Below are positions 16,964 through 27,822 of a stretch of DNA of 41,490 nt, piece after piece (position 1 is the first letter of the stretch; each line of letters opens with the position of its first letter). Origin of the DNA: Cupriavidus sp. UYMMa02A (GTDB lineage Bacteria; Pseudomonadota; Gammaproteobacteria; Burkholderiales; Burkholderiaceae); assembly GCA_001725945.1 (NCBI GenBank), contig LRMT01000298.1:1-41490 (forward strand). Direction: 5' to 3'. A program made the translations under genes and the position numbers. The notes beneath the pieces were generated by a model that was given only the letters and a program-made list of their open reading frames with translations, did no database searches and had not been told where the DNA came from.

Positions 16964-17733
16964 CTGCGTCGCAGTACCAACGGCTAGCCGGCGTAATTGG
17001 TGCTTCCCAAGGGTCTCCTCAGACTCAACGCACCACTCGTAAGATTGATCATTCCTCCCCCGTTTGTATTGGCGACCAGGCTGAGATGACCTTGCCTGTG
17101 TTTGCTCCGCGTGCGTAGCCGCAGCCCTGCATCTTGCACCAGAGCGCCATCGGTGCCTGTGACCTTCAGTGCGCGCTTCAGTGAAAGGGTAGCGTTAGTC
17201 GGCTGAGCGTGGGGCGATTGCTTCTCGTTCGGGCTTCAATAGCAAAGGTAGGCGACCGCTTTCCGATGATGCTGTGGTGCACCAGCAACTGGCAAGGGGG
17301 CGGTCGCGACGTCGAACGACTGGATACTGGTCGAGCGTTTGTGTCGGTCGGCAGCCTGCTCTACCCTACAGGGTGGTTAATCCCATGACGTATTGCCCGA
17401 TCCGGTCGACGCTGGGATAGCCGTCGAGGCTACGTGATCCGGAAAATCTTCCCGCTTTGCCCGCCTCAAGTGAGCCTCTCGGTAATGTGATGGTGGACTG
17501 GCGGCGGGGAGTGACGGGGTACCGGGTCCTTCTGGGCGCCCGCAGTTCGGAATGATTCGCCGCATGCCATCGGCAAATCATTGATTTTCTAGGATTTTCA
17601 GCGGGCCCGATACACAGATTGAATTCGAAGACTCGACGCTCCGCCCCGCATTGGTCGCCCGCCGCAGCCAGATGGGCATCTCCCGATCCGCGGAGCGGAG
17701 ACGCAAAGATTGGCTTTGTGCCTTAGCAATTGA
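16964..17733. other. Long intergenic region upstream of Hachiman
   Basis: Probably holds the hamA promoter. A 33-residue minus-strand frame at 17049-17150 (MALWCKMQGCGYARG...) is followed by a frame that reads into HamA, so a short upstream gene or an N-terminal HamA extension is possible. A minus-strand frame at 17366-17581 (SLDGYPSVDRIGQYVMG near its end) may be a transposase or other remnant; I cannot name it. No RNA gene is apparent. Confidence 0.4.
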
Positions 17734-18762
17734 TCACTTCGGTGCAGGCTTCCGCTTGTTAGGGGTCTTCCCCCCAGCAACTTTGGCATTGCGTTTAGCG
17801 GGCGTACCAGGCGCCTTGGACTGGGTCCTTCGAACGGTTCTTGCCGCGGATACGTTCAAGATAAGCTGACCACCTTTGTAGGGAACCCGCCCGGAAGGCA
17901 CCACCGTGGCCGCGAGTTCCACATGGTATTCCTGGTCGTCAAAGAACATGTGCGCACCAAACGCCTGAAGAACCTGGTCCTTTGGTAGACCACCGAGAAA
18001 AAACGCTTCGTCAATTGCCACGTTCCATGCCCGCAACGTATGTATTACCCGTGTATGCGCGGGACTGTTGCGCGCGGTGACGATGGCAATGCGAACTGGG
18101 CACTGGCCCGGCGGGAAGTGCTGCTGGATCTCCGCGAGTCGAAGTAGTAGCTTTGCGAATGGTCCTTCCGTCATCGCCTTGTGACGATTCTTGCTTTCGT
18201 GCCTGATGAATGCGTCCAGGCCTTTCTGCTTGTAGATTCGTTCAGATTCGGCAGAAAACAGCACTGCGTCGCCATCGAAGGCAATACGGATTTGCTTTGC
18301 CGGTGCTTGATAGGTTGGCGGCCCATCATAGAGCTGAGCCGCGGCCACGCCCCCGTCGATGGCGGCCTGTACATCCGAAGCATCACGGGACAGGAACAGA
18401 TCGACCTTAAATGCCTGCAGGTAGCGCGCGATTGATTCACCTCCCGTGAACGCAGCCCGCGTGATATCTAGCTTGCTAGCTTCAATGGCATTGAAAGCGC
18501 GCAGACCGGTATCAGGAGAGTTGCGCGAGATCACCACGACCTCTACCAACCGCCTATTAGGAATTGCTGCATTGAGCTCCAACAATGCCCGCACAAGGGG
18601 GAATGCCGTGCCCGGGGATAGCGGCTCATCCTCATGCGCCCGCTGGTACGCGGAATATGCCGCCACGCCTTCGGTTTCATAGATGCCGTTCTCCAACTCC
18701 AGATTAAACAGCGCCCGGGACGAGATACCGATTACCAGCTTGTCTGTGAGATCGTAGGCCAT
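17734..18762 (-). CDS. 5'-nucleotidase (cytosolic 5'-nucleotidase I type)
   Basis: The start is set at ATG 18762 (MAYDLTDKLVIGISSRALF), since the upstream extension lacks family features. Motifs of the 5'-nucleotidase family (PF06189) are clear: FNLELENGIYE, ISRNSPDTGLRAFNAIE, RIAFDGDAVLFSAESE and MFFDDQEYH, the last two giving the acidic metal-binding residues. It should remove phosphate from nucleoside monophosphates in the cytosol. The C-terminus has a basic tail (KRNAKVAGGKTPNKRKPAPK) not needed for catalysis. It lies alone between Hachiman and Wadjet. A nucleotide-removing enzyme in a defence island could be defensive, but it may equally be housekeeping cargo. Confidence 0.8.
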   Translation of the reverse strand: MAYDLTDKLVIGISSRALFNLELENGIYETEGVAAYSAYQRAHEDEPLSPGTAFPLVRALLELNAAIPNRRLVEVVVISRNSPDTGLRAFNAIEASKLDITRAAFTGGESIARYLQAFKVDLFLSRDASDVQAAIDGGVAAAQLYDGPPTYQAPAKQIRIAFDGDAVLFSAESERIYKQKGLDAFIRHESKNRHKAMTEGPFAKLLLRLAEIQQHFPPGQCPVRIAIVTARNSPAHTRVIHTLRAWNVAIDEAFFLGGLPKDQVLQAFGAHMFFDDQEYHVELAATVVPSGRVPYKGGQLILNVSAARTVRRTQSKAPGTPAKRNAKVAGGKTPNKRKPAPK

Positions 18763-18855
18763 GCCAAAGTATAGAGGGACAGATTCCGATGGGGCCGGGG
18801 TTAGACGATATAACTGCCAGCGGTAACCCAAAGGCTGGTTGAAACCGACCACGCC

Positions 18856-19122
18856 TCAGTCGTCCGCCGACGCGTCCGCGCCAGGACGGGGCGCACAGTC
18901 GAAATGGGCGGCGGCATACATGGCATTGCACGCCCATACTTCTTCACCGTTCTTATGGAATGTGACCCATTTACCGTTGCTGAAGCAGTGGGCGCCCGGA
19001 GACACTTCGTCATATCCATTCGGACCGTCTAACGGGAAGGGCGCATGGGGCGTGGCCCAGTAGTGGCCGGCGGTAGAGGCGCGATCGTCTTTTGCATGCT
19101 CATCAGGCCCGGATGGTGTCAC
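18856..19122 (-). CDS. Hypothetical protein, 88 residues
   Basis: The frame reads MTPSGPDEHAKDDRASTAGHYW, then APFPLDGPNGYDEVSPGAHC and GKWVTFHKNGEEVWACNAMYAA. It has two central Cys residues, no signal peptide and no motif I know. It sits 93 bases upstream of the 5'-nucleotidase start on the same strand and may be co-transcribed. Composition is protein-like, with Trp, Tyr and Gly in ordered positions, so I consider it plausibly real. Confidence 0.5.
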   Translation of the reverse strand: MTPSGPDEHAKDDRASTAGHYWATPHAPFPLDGPNGYDEVSPGAHCFSNGKWVTFHKNGEEVWACNAMYAAAHFDCAPRPGADASADD

Positions 19123-19250
19123 AGACGGCGCAGTCCGCGCCTACGGCGAAACGAAGGTGGTGTCAATCCTGCCTCGGGCGTAGCACTGTCTCGTGGCATT
19201 TTCATGTAGTCTCGCGACGAAATCACCTTCTGTTTTCGGTGCACCTACCA

Positions 19251-19495
19251 TGGCACGATACCTTCAATTCTTGGCCCGAGCCATCTGCGCCGGCGCCATC
19301 ATTGTGACCGTCGCCATTATCTCCCGGCAAGTATATTTACGGACCGCCGCAGAGGCTGACGTAGCAGATGCGGACGTCGAATTCCCGACAATGATGCTGA
19401 TCCGCTGCGAGACGATGCACAATCGTCTGCAGAATGAGCACACTTCGGCTGCGGATCCCGGCAAGCGACCTCGCGCTCGTTGCCGGGAGTCTTGA
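19251..19495 (+). CDS. Small predicted membrane protein
   Basis: From ATG 19251 it reads MARYLQFLARAICAGAIIVT and VAIISRQVYLRTA, a single N-terminal membrane segment followed by an acidic stretch (DVADADVEFP) and a basic tail. No family recognised. It is divergent from the preceding small gene. An opposing minus-strand frame from about 19613 has a signal-peptide-like start (KLAIAAAFLFACAS), so which strand is expressed is uncertain. Confidence 0.35.
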
Positions 19496-19984
19496 CCGGC
19501 CGATCCGAGCAGTCACCTCGCCTATTTGACGCGAGGAATCCCGTTACGGCGTAGCTGGACAAGCGGCGTGAAGCGCAGGCAAAAAGAAAAGCCGCTGCAA
19601 TGGCGAGCTTCAATCCCTTTAGAAGGAAAGGGAGGAGACAAGATTAAGTATAAACCCTAGTGAAGATTTTTGCAGAGCAGGCGGTGAGCACCGTCGACGA
19701 ATAGCAATACCATCCGCGTATCTTCACGATCATGAAAGTATGAAACATCGTCACCGCGCAAAGGAGGCAGGCGCCGGGCCGCGAAGCAGAGGCTCTACAT
19801 CTGGATGCAAGCCCTGCGCGCATTCGATGCCATCAGCTCGGCGGAGTCCGCGACTTTCCCGCTAAATTTCCAGGGTCCCTTGGTCGCTGCGGCGCATCTC
19901 GTCAGAAACGGCACACCGCGGCTGAATTTTCCTGTTTTGCTGACGGATCTCCAGGGTCAGGGCACGCAGTCTCACACGGCAGCA
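19496..19984. other. Intergenic region downstream of Wadjet
   Basis: Contains the inverted repeat TCCCTTT-AGAAGG-AAAGGGA at 19614-19633. It is not followed by a T-run on either strand. No gene or RNA is recognised; the jetD 3' end is at 19985. Confidence 0.45.
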
Positions 19985-21157
19985 TCAGCCTTCCTGCTCG
20001 GCAATGATTTTCGCGGCTGCCAGCTCAAGGGCCAAATCATGCCAGTCTGCCTCGATCGCGTATTTCACCATTCGCTCCACGACGCCCGGTGCAGCCGGGC
20101 GCTGTTGCGCGTCTGGGATCTCCGAAGGGCGCATTTTCCATGGCCGAAGCACGCCGCCGGCCTCTGCCGCACACCGACTCAGGAACGCGGCAATTCGGAA
20201 TCCCCCCTCATCAACATCACCCCAGTGATACGTTGGAGTGTCTGGCGGCAAGTCTGAGAGTAGCCTCACATACATCGCACACCAGGCGGGCGATGGCATG
20301 CCTGCCGTAAAGATGCACAGAACATCAGAATCACAGAGCTGTCGCGCGGTGACATGGAAGGTCGTCTGATTTTCGATGGTCAGAATTCTGCTCGGCACCG
20401 AGGCTATGCCCAGGACCGTTGAAGGCGGCAATCCGCAGTAGGGGCGGTCCAGTGGATATGCACCGCGTTCCCGACGGATGACTATGTTTCCTGCAAGACG
20501 GACCGGCTGCTCTTCGCGGTAGAGCCCAAGCTCTTGCAAAATCTCAGAGTCCGACCGGGCCTTGTCTCCTGTGCTACCGCTAAGGAGGACATCCAAGGCC
20601 GACACCAAAGACTCAATCCGTTTGCTGTCCTTGAAAAGTCGCGCACTGGCGTCGCGCACCGGTGTTTCCATTTTGCCAAGTTCCACCTGAGCTCGGCAGT
20701 AGTTGATGACATCGCAAGCCATCACCCAACAGGCAACGTCGTCCGGCCCAGTCCCACGAACGCGCTTAAGCTTTTCCCAGCAGGAAAGGACTTCGAGCAG
20801 CACTGGGTAAGTTTCAATGTATTCAACGAGCAATTCCTGGGCCGACCTCACCCGCACCGAATGGGGAACCTCGCCGAGAAGCAGTGCAAGCTTGGCGACA
20901 TCGACTAACTCGATGCGATCGATCAGTCCGTGAGGGTCATGTCGAGGCCTCTGGATCCGGATTGCACCTTCGGCCTGGCCGTAGGCCATCACCGCCTCAA
21001 ATTCTTCCTTGGCCTTCAGAGTCCGCAAAGCATAGTAATCGGCCAGTGCGGAGCTGGTCAGCGCGGGAAGTCGTGTCGCGACGCCTGCTTGATGCTTATC
21101 TGCGGACTTGAGCAGCCGTTCCAAGGCTTTCTTGGCCAGAGGGTCCATCGCGCTCAT
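19985..21157 (-). CDS. jetD: Wadjet JetD, Toprim-like nuclease subunit
   Basis: A 390-residue protein with an N-terminal DUF3322-like region (MSAMDPLAKKALERLLKSAD, LPALTSSALADYYALRT) and a C-terminal DUF2220 Toprim-like domain. The latter shows ILTIENQTTFH with the catalytic Glu and TYHWGDVDEGGFRIAAFL with the metal-binding DxD. In Wadjet, JetD cleaves circular DNA that the JetABC motor has looped. It is the last gene of the operon and its start overlaps the JetC stop by four bases (ATGA). Its length is that of the family and it is intact. Confidence 0.92.
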   Translation of the reverse strand: MSAMDPLAKKALERLLKSADKHQAGVATRLPALTSSALADYYALRTLKAKEEFEAVMAYGQAEGAIRIQRPRHDPHGLIDRIELVDVAKLALLLGEVPHSVRVRSAQELLVEYIETYPVLLEVLSCWEKLKRVRGTGPDDVACWVMACDVINYCRAQVELGKMETPVRDASARLFKDSKRIESLVSALDVLLSGSTGDKARSDSEILQELGLYREEQPVRLAGNIVIRRERGAYPLDRPYCGLPPSTVLGIASVPSRILTIENQTTFHVTARQLCDSDVLCIFTAGMPSPAWCAMYVRLLSDLPPDTPTYHWGDVDEGGFRIAAFLSRCAAEAGGVLRPWKMRPSEIPDAQQRPAAPGVVERMVKYAIEADWHDLALELAAAKIIAEQEG

Positions 21158-24100
21158 GCCGTGATTCCTTCTGGCGACTCATTCTGTGGCAGGAATTGCC
21201 TGACAATCTCCTGCTCGACCAATTCAGGGTGGAACTCCGGCAGATCTGCACGGAACATTTCCCGGACCGAGGCTGAGATGTCGTGACCCTCGAGCACCAC
21301 CACATTGCTTTCGGCGTCCCGCATGATGTCATAGTAGCGGTCGAGGAAGGCGGTCAATGTACCCAGCGCATCTCCTGTGCTGGCCATGAAGACCTGAAGG
21401 CCGAGTTCTTCAAAGTAGCGCATAGTCGCCACAATGTTGCGCGGGTCCATTTTGATGAAGGCTTCGTCGATGACCAACAGGCGCATACCCGTGTCGTCGC
21501 CACGCTCCAGACGGTAGGCCGAAGACATGGCAGCGCCAGCGATCACGTATAGCGGTGCACGATGCTCGCCACCCGAGCCAGACCCGACTCGTTTGCTGAG
21601 CCATCCGACGTGCTTTGCCGCGCCTGTCACAGCGTCTTCCCGAAAGACCTCGACGTCGAAGTCGAAGAACTCCCGGTAGTCGTCGAGAGGTGATTTGATC
21701 GCGGCCGCACCTACCACGGTCTTCTCCCGCATCAGATCTTCGAACTCTTTGGGCATCTCCCCAGCGCCGCCAAACATGTCGTCAGTAGGACCGAACTGGG
21801 CCACGTCTTTGATGAACTTCAGCAGTGCTGCATAGGCAGGTCGCACATGCCGGCGAAACTGATACCGTTCGCCGTTCGTGAACGTCGGCGCGGCACGCAG
21901 GGCCAGATTCATGCGATCGATCGTGTCACCCAACCACTGGAGGTGCTCGTTAAGCGCCACAGCAACATCATTGCGGAACGTATTCTTTGCCGTGCTCAGA
22001 GCGTCTTCCATCCGAGCCGTATATTCGCGCAGACCGGTGTCACGCAAGACCGCCACGCGTTCCGTTAGCCACGCGCGGGATAGCCGCCAGTCTTCCTGCG
22101 CTTCATTGGGAAGGAACTCGTTATGCTTATTGAGAAATCCCCCCAGCTTCTGAAGACCATTGAATGCCTTGCGGCGCGATTCGTCATCAGCCGTCTTGCT
22201 GCGGCGCCGGCATTCGGTTGCGATAGTACTAAACGAACTCTCTAGCCGATCCAGCAGTTTCTCCCACTGCTCGGAAGCGAAGTCAGCGTCGTAGCCGTCC
22301 TCGGCACGAGCCTTCTCCGCGTTCTCTTTTTGGGCGTGGGCGTGCAGGCGACAAGAAGCGGTCTGCTTTTGCTTCTGCTGATGCTCATTGCCGGCGGATC
22401 CAAAGGCCTGGACGGCTGCCTTCTGAGCCGAGCGAAGCTTTGACAACGCTTCGTCAGCCTCGATAGCAGCTTGTACGAGTTGTCGGTACTCATCCGTATC
22501 CAACGCTTCAAGTCGTTTGGCCAAGGCCTGCACGCCTTGGGCGTCGTGGGCGATGCTGTCAAAGTGCTGGAGAATCTCCTGCACTTTCTCCTGCTCACCG
22601 CCAATAAACGGACCAATGTTTTCAAAAAGCGATTTCACTTTGGCATACGCTCCGTGAGATCCGCCAATGCGCCCTCAAGCCGGCGGACGCCCTCAGCGAT
22701 CGAGCTGCGAGTGGCGTTGGAGGTGGGACCGATCTTGAAGCTGGTGGGATCAGCGGGGCGCTTGCGCACGATCTCGCCGTCGGCTAACAACATCCCGTCC
22801 TTCGTCATGGCAAACCGGTGCGCAAAGCACTCGTCCTCGGTCTCGGCACGCAGAGAATTCCCGAGCTTGGACCGTAGGTAGTTCACGGCAGCGACGTTGT
22901 TGCCAGAAATCAACTCGGCGACCGTTCCTTGCTTGGGGGTGCCGCGGGCGGTGAACTTGCTCGGCATCACCACCTTCGCCTCGTAGATCCGTGCCTGGCG
23001 GTAGATGCTGAAGGCCTTCCGCTCGTCCGCTTCGTCGACCAGCAGCGCCTGCATATTGGAGACGCCGAGATAGGACTCAATGGCTGGCTGCCATTCGGCA
23101 TCATCCACACGGACCAGGTCACACACAGGGGTGGCATCGACTCCCTGGTCCGCCAACTCCCGCTTCAGCGCGGCTGCGGCACCATCGAGGGGCGGCTTAC
23201 CCTTCGAAATCCGCTCCTGGTTCTCCCGCATCCCGGCAAGATCTTTCTCGACGTTGCCTCGTTCTCTGCCAATGGCCTGCATCTCCGACAGCAACTCATT
23301 GCTCACCGACTTTGCAGCGCGCAGAGCCCTTCGGATCACAACCTCTACGGCATCGCGGCTCGAGACACCTTCACCCTTAAGGAGGGCGTCGATCTCCCGG
23401 GATGCGATTCCCGCTGCTTCGCTGCTATCGGAAATCAGCTTGCCAGGAATCTTCTGATCGATGGCACGACCGAGGGCGGCGATGTTGCGGTGCAGGCTTG
23501 TCCTCTGGGATGCCAGCCTATCTTGGGCATCAAGTAACTGCCCCCGGAGCAGGGCTGCGTCCGCATGGGAAGCGTGCGTGTCACGGTTGGAAGCACACGC
23601 CTTCGCGTACAAATCAGCGCCTTTCACACGCTGCTCAGTGTCCCGCTGCAGCCGGTCAGCGTCTTCGAGCCTTTGTGCTGCATCGCCTTCTTCCGCCTCG
23701 GCCGAAGCCACGGCTTCGTTGGCGACCTCGAGCTCAGCATCCTCGGCCAGGCTGGCCAGCGACACCGAATGACTGAAGCGCTTGTGCGCATCGGCGAAGT
23801 CCGCCTCAATCAATTCGGCCTCTTCGAGCTTGGCCTGCACGCTACGCACAAGCGCAGCCATCTCCTGGAACGTGTGCAATACATCCTTAAAGCGCTTGAT
23901 GTTCGTCGGCCTGGCCTCCAGCACCTGCAGGCGAACAATGTCGTCAACGCTTTTATCGAACTTCATCCGAAGTCCGAAGCGGAACGCCTGCCGGTAAGCA
24001 TCAAGGCGCGGCGCGCCGCGAGCGCCCCGCAGGCAGAACAACATGGCATTGACGAAGCGCTCGGAATCATGGAAGAGCACCTCCTCACCATGGGCGCGCT

Positions 24101-24596
24101 GAAGCAGCGTCTGACGAAAGCTGGACCAGCTTCGTGGTCGCTCCTTACCATCCACCGTCTCAAGGTGGTCGTTAAGAGTTAGGTCTACTGGGATAAGGTA
24201 GCGCCCCAGCACGTCGTGACTTTCGCGATCACCTGCCGCCGCAAGGCAAACGCCGGTCGACACGATTTCCTGGGTCGCCGTGTCGTGCCAGACCAGCGTG
24301 ATGTAAGTCGTGGCGTTATCGCGCACACGAGCATCAGGAGAGTCACCATACTGACCAAGACAGTAGCTCCGGATTGAGCGTGTGTTATGGCCACCCTCAT
24401 CGGCCTGCGCATTGAAGGACACACCGGCGTTGCCTCGGCTCGCGTTGGCCCCCAACATGACGATCTGCACCGCGTCCAGCAGCGACGACTTGCCACTCCC
24501 GTTGGCACCGAAAATGCCACAGTTCATACCAACGATGATCTCACGCTTCTCGTAGAGGAAGAACTGGACAACACGGATTCGGATCAGCTTCTTCAT
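21154..24596 (-). CDS. jetC: Wadjet JetC, SMC-like ATPase (one frameshift)
   Basis: Two abutting frames (24596-22635 and 22638-21154) make one SMC/Rad50-type ATPase of about 1,147 residues. Walker A GANGSGKSS (29-37) lies near the N-terminus, then long coiled coils (LEEAELIEADFADAHKRF, NEAVASAEAEEGDAAQRLED) with a hinge-like middle. The second frame has the signature region GSGSGGEHRAPLYVI and Walker B MRLLVIDEAFIKMD. Adding one A to aaa at about 22637 turns MPK-stop into MPKVKSLFENIGPF, so the split is probably an error rather than a real two-subunit arrangement. JetC drives ATP-powered loop extrusion on plasmid DNA. Confidence 0.9.
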
Positions 24597-25270
24597 TCGG
24601 CACCGCCTTCTTCTTGAGCCGCCGCGTCAGCCGGTAGATGCTCCGCGTCTTCCGGCCCCTCGATCTCAGCGTCGGGATTGGTGAACAAGGCAATGCGTTC
24701 CAAGGCAGCCTCGCCCAGAACGTCAGCGATCCCGGGACGAATAATGACCATGTACGGCTGGTCAGCGTCGCGGGTCAACTGCGAGCCCTCGTCGTCAGCG
24801 GTCCTGGCAATGCCCCAACGCCGCATCCACTGCATCAACGTCAAAAGCTTGCCGCCGGTGGCCAATTCGCGGCCACCCGTCACCTGCTTGTACTTGACCT
24901 CAAGCGTCACGAGATCGCATGCGACCTCACCGTTCTCATCGTGATGCCCCGAGCGCGTCTCCTCATCGAAGATCTTGCGCAGAACCAACGCGAGCAAGGT
25001 CTGCTCAACCGACACGGTGGAGTTTTTCGTATGCTGGGGAATCGCACAGGCATAACGTAGCTGACTGTTGACCCGAACTGTATAACCAAGAGGTTCAAGA
25101 GCGCGCTTGAATTCGCGCTCGAAGTCGCGGATGAGTCCGTACGCCACCTTGCTTCCCCGATCGGCAGCGTACAAAACTTGTTCGGTCACCAACCTGTTAG
25201 CGGCGGACTCGAAATCATCTTCGCTCGCTACATTTCGTGTGGCCTCAGCGGCGTTTGTCCAAAAGCTCAT
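24593..25270 (-). CDS. jetB: Wadjet JetB, DUF4194 kite-like subunit
   Basis: 225 residues with the DUF4194 pattern: LVTEQVLYAADRGSKVAYGL, RVNSQLRYACAIPQH, TLLALVLRKIFDEE and QWMRRWGIAR, with YMVIIRPGIADVLGEAAL near the end. It is the winged-helix kite subunit that bridges JetC and JetA, like MukE in MukBEF. It overlaps both jetA and jetC by four bases (ATGA), which couples their translation. The C-terminus is an acidic tail. Intact. Confidence 0.92.
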   Translation of the reverse strand: MSFWTNAAEATRNVASEDDFESAANRLVTEQVLYAADRGSKVAYGLIRDFEREFKRALEPLGYTVRVNSQLRYACAIPQHTKNSTVSVEQTLLALVLRKIFDEETRSGHHDENGEVACDLVTLEVKYKQVTGGRELATGGKLLTLMQWMRRWGIARTADDEGSQLTRDADQPYMVIIRPGIADVLGEAALERIALFTNPDAEIEGPEDAEHLPADAAAQEEGGAE

Positions 25271-26754
25271 TTTCCTCCTCCCGATGTCTTGGCCGTCTTC
25301 TCGATCGCGAAGGGCAGATGGGTGATGCCCTGGCTCGAATCCTCATCGTCATCGATGTGAACTGTGGTAAAGCCGCTACTCATGGACTTGGCGTGGGAGC
25401 GGAGCAGATGGCTTCGGGATGAATTTGCCGCGGCAATGTTGCACAGAACCTGGAAGGCCCGAACCGATTCGATGCTGTCCACCTGCAGATCGAGACTGGA
25501 CACGGAGTCTGCACCGTTGAGCTGCGCACGCACGTATGAAGCCAGCTTTGGTAACGACATTGTTCGGCGGTCTCTTGCCAGCAGTTGCAGCCGAGCTCGT
25601 GCCTCCTGCTCTGGGGACATCACCTGCTTCCGCAGCTCTCCCGGCGCAGACCGTTTGTTCTCGACCCGTGGCGACGCCAGCCGCGCCGGCGATGCATTCC
25701 CCTGGTCCAAACGGGGCAAGAGACGCAGCTCTAGTACCGTGCTTAATGACAGCGTCGATGGCATGTCCTATGAGCTCATCCAACGGACGCACGGCCCTCA
25801 AGCGGTAGTCCAGGTAGCTAGTGCCAACTTGTTGGCTCGCCGAATCTCGTCGTCCAGCCGATCCAGATACTCGTCGATCCGGCGGAGATCCTCAACTTTC
25901 TCAATGTCGCGCTCGAACATAGCCTCTGCGCGCTTCGGATCGTGGCCCGCCTGTTTCTGGAGGTACCACTGGATTAAACGCTCCCGAACGCCTTGCGTCT
26001 GTTGGACTTGGGTAGCGACACGCAGGATCTCCTGTCGTCTTGCCAAAGGATGCTCGCGCGTTCGCAGCTCTTTATAGTCGCCAATGAACATGCGCTCGAC
26101 GTAGTCGTCAAAGAAGCGACGTACGAACTCCCCGGTGGCATCTACGCTGCCAATTTCCAGCATCAGATCGCGTACGTTGGTGCCGGCGATCCGGATGTGC
26201 TCCAGAAGGGCGCGAGATTGTCTGGCTGCCTCCTGCAAGGACGCCCCATCCGTGCTCTCGTCAAGCAGCAGCTTCATATTGGCTTCGATGCTTCGAATCT
26301 TGCCGGAAACGAACTCCGGGCCGGTGTGGGCAAATTCGATCAGCCTGTTCATGAACTGCGCCACTGCCGGCGCCATTGTCACCATCTCACGCACACCCAT
26401 TCTATCCACTCGGATCCATCCGGCGTCGCGCAGGCGGTTGAACACCGCGATGGCTCGAATCGCCAAAGGCGTTCCCGGCGTGACTTCATCGCCATCAGGG
26501 CTCCAATCCTGATACTGAAGCTCCTCGGCAATGTCTGCCGTGATCTCGCGCGAAGCGAAGCCACTGCTTGGTGGCAACGGGGCATCGGGCCCAAAGCGCT
26601 TTGCGTGCAGCGCACACAGTAGGGACCAATACTGAAACCGATTAGCAGACGCGAGTGGAGCGAATAGGCGATCAGGAAGTCGCGTAAAAAGGGGAGGGTG
26701 TCGCTCGGCAATCCGCTCCCGGCGAACGAGATCAGTCAGGTCGGGAATAGCCAT
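25267..26754 (-). CDS. jetA: Wadjet JetA, DUF3375 kleisin-like subunit (two compensating shifts)
   Basis: ATG 26754 (MAIPDLTDLVRRERIAERH) follows a GGAG ribosome site. The first frame runs through the DUF3375 region (LFTRLPDRLFAPLASANRF, LLCALHAKRFG, SGKIRSIEANMKLLLDE) to about 25808. Adding one T (gct tac) continues as AYLDYRLRAVRPLDELIGHA, and dropping one G near 25766 returns to the first frame as IKHVLELRLLPRLDQGN, ending at 25267 with FAIEKTAKTSGGGK. About 495 residues in all. JetA is the kleisin subunit, MukF-like. The 3' end of the WYL gene overlaps its start. Confidence 0.88.
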
Positions 26755-27569
26755 CGACGGCACTCCTCCATGTTCTCAATCGCCAGTTGGAAGTCCGGTG
26801 GCGTTTGACGGTCCACATCCGTTGCAGCCATGAGCTCCTGGACAAGATAGGGCAGGAGGGCGGCTCGACAGCTTTCAACGCGAGCGGAGGTTCCTTTGAA
26901 GTATTCGTTTCGAACAACCATCTGCTGCGCCGGGCTGAGCTTGGGATGGGCCACGATCCGAACACTAAGTAGTGTGGACCAAGCGATGTCGCTGGCAGCG
27001 TCGATTGTGCTGACATCCGGCAGTAGCTTGACTTTGCTCATGCGGCCAAGCACAAAGTCGCGGAAGTCCATCCTCTCGACGCAGAAGCCGCGGACATGCC
27101 ATCGGCGTCCCGTCTTGATGATGCTGTGAGGCTCAATGGTTCGCTCGTGCGGCTCCGGGTTGTTCATGGAGCAGTATTGAAACCGTACCCTCCGCCTGTC
27201 CGCAATCGCCAGATTCAGTCGAGAAAAAGTGTGCGGCGACGTGTGCACGAAATTCCATGAGAGGGACGTCTGCCCTCCTTGCTCACTGAACGCATACGGG
27301 GTCAGCATCGCAGTGATCGGACTCGGCTGCATTGAGTCGCTGACTTCTTCAGCTTCTGCGTAGGCTGAGAAGGTCGCGACATATGCCTTGAGCTTTGGAT
27401 CCCAGTTGGTCCAGCCCGGATATGACTCTCGAAAGTCCCGCAGCCATTCACTGGCCCGAATCGGACTCAGGCCGTACTCGTCGATCAGCCTGCTACGACG
27501 GACTCGCCCCTCCCAGAGCAAGATGCGACCAACTCTGACATTTCTAGCCTCTCGACCGTCAACCGACAT
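26736..27569 (-). CDS. WYL-domain transcriptional regulator of Wadjet
   Basis: 277 residues: an N-terminal winged helix (VGRILLWEGRVRRSRLIDEY, GLSPIRASEWLRDFRE) and a WYL domain with RVRFQYCSMNNPEPHERTIEP, GRRWHVRGFCVERMDFRDFVLGRM and a C-terminal WCX-like part. WYL regulators of the BrxR/CapW type repress defence operons until a ligand, probably a nucleic acid or nucleotide, binds. It is first in the jet operon, and its stop lies 18 bases inside JetA, so it is co-transcribed and likely self-regulating through the AT-rich region upstream. Confidence 0.88.
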   Translation of the reverse strand: MSVDGREARNVRVGRILLWEGRVRRSRLIDEYGLSPIRASEWLRDFRESYPGWTNWDPKLKAYVATFSAYAEAEEVSDSMQPSPITAMLTPYAFSEQGGQTSLSWNFVHTSPHTFSRLNLAIADRRRVRFQYCSMNNPEPHERTIEPHSIIKTGRRWHVRGFCVERMDFRDFVLGRMSKVKLLPDVSTIDAASDIAWSTLLSVRIVAHPKLSPAQQMVVRNEYFKGTSARVESCRAALLPYLVQELMAATDVDRQTPPDFQLAIENMEECRRWLFPT

Positions 27570-27822
27570 GTTTGCTCTGCCCCGTGAACTCGATGGGTAT
27601 GGAATGTAAAATCATATGGTATGAAAAAACATGTCATGATTCCAGAACTTTATAAATCAGAAACAACAGTAAAGGTGCTTAATAGATTTCTTTTTGACGC
27701 GTTTTCGGTGGTCTCACCGCCAAGAGCTACCCCTATGGATCCTCAAGCATCTATGGACCGCTTCATGGGCCTGGCCCTCTGACTTTGGGAATTTCATTGT
27801 AGGAAGTGTTTTCAGCATCCTG
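27570..27822. other. AT-rich divergent promoter region of Wadjet and AbiEi genes
   Basis: Clearly more AT-rich than its surroundings, as expected for the jet promoter. Repeated CATATG/CATGTCATG-type words near 27612-27645 could be WYL binding sites. A 53-codon plus-strand frame (27621-27782, starting MKKHVMIPELYK) lacks a ribosome site and is doubtful. Confidence 0.45.

Noticed and set aside
19614..19633. Hairpin as terminator or lone CRISPR repeat
   Set aside because: No T-run follows on either strand and the repeat occurs once.
22929..23537. Long plus-strand frames opposite jetC
   Set aside because: Shadow frames of a GC-rich coding region with no motif.
21154..24596. JetC as two separate subunits with a GTGA overlap
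   Set aside because: One added A restores a continuous coiled coil and known JetC proteins are single chains, so a split gene is the weaker reading.
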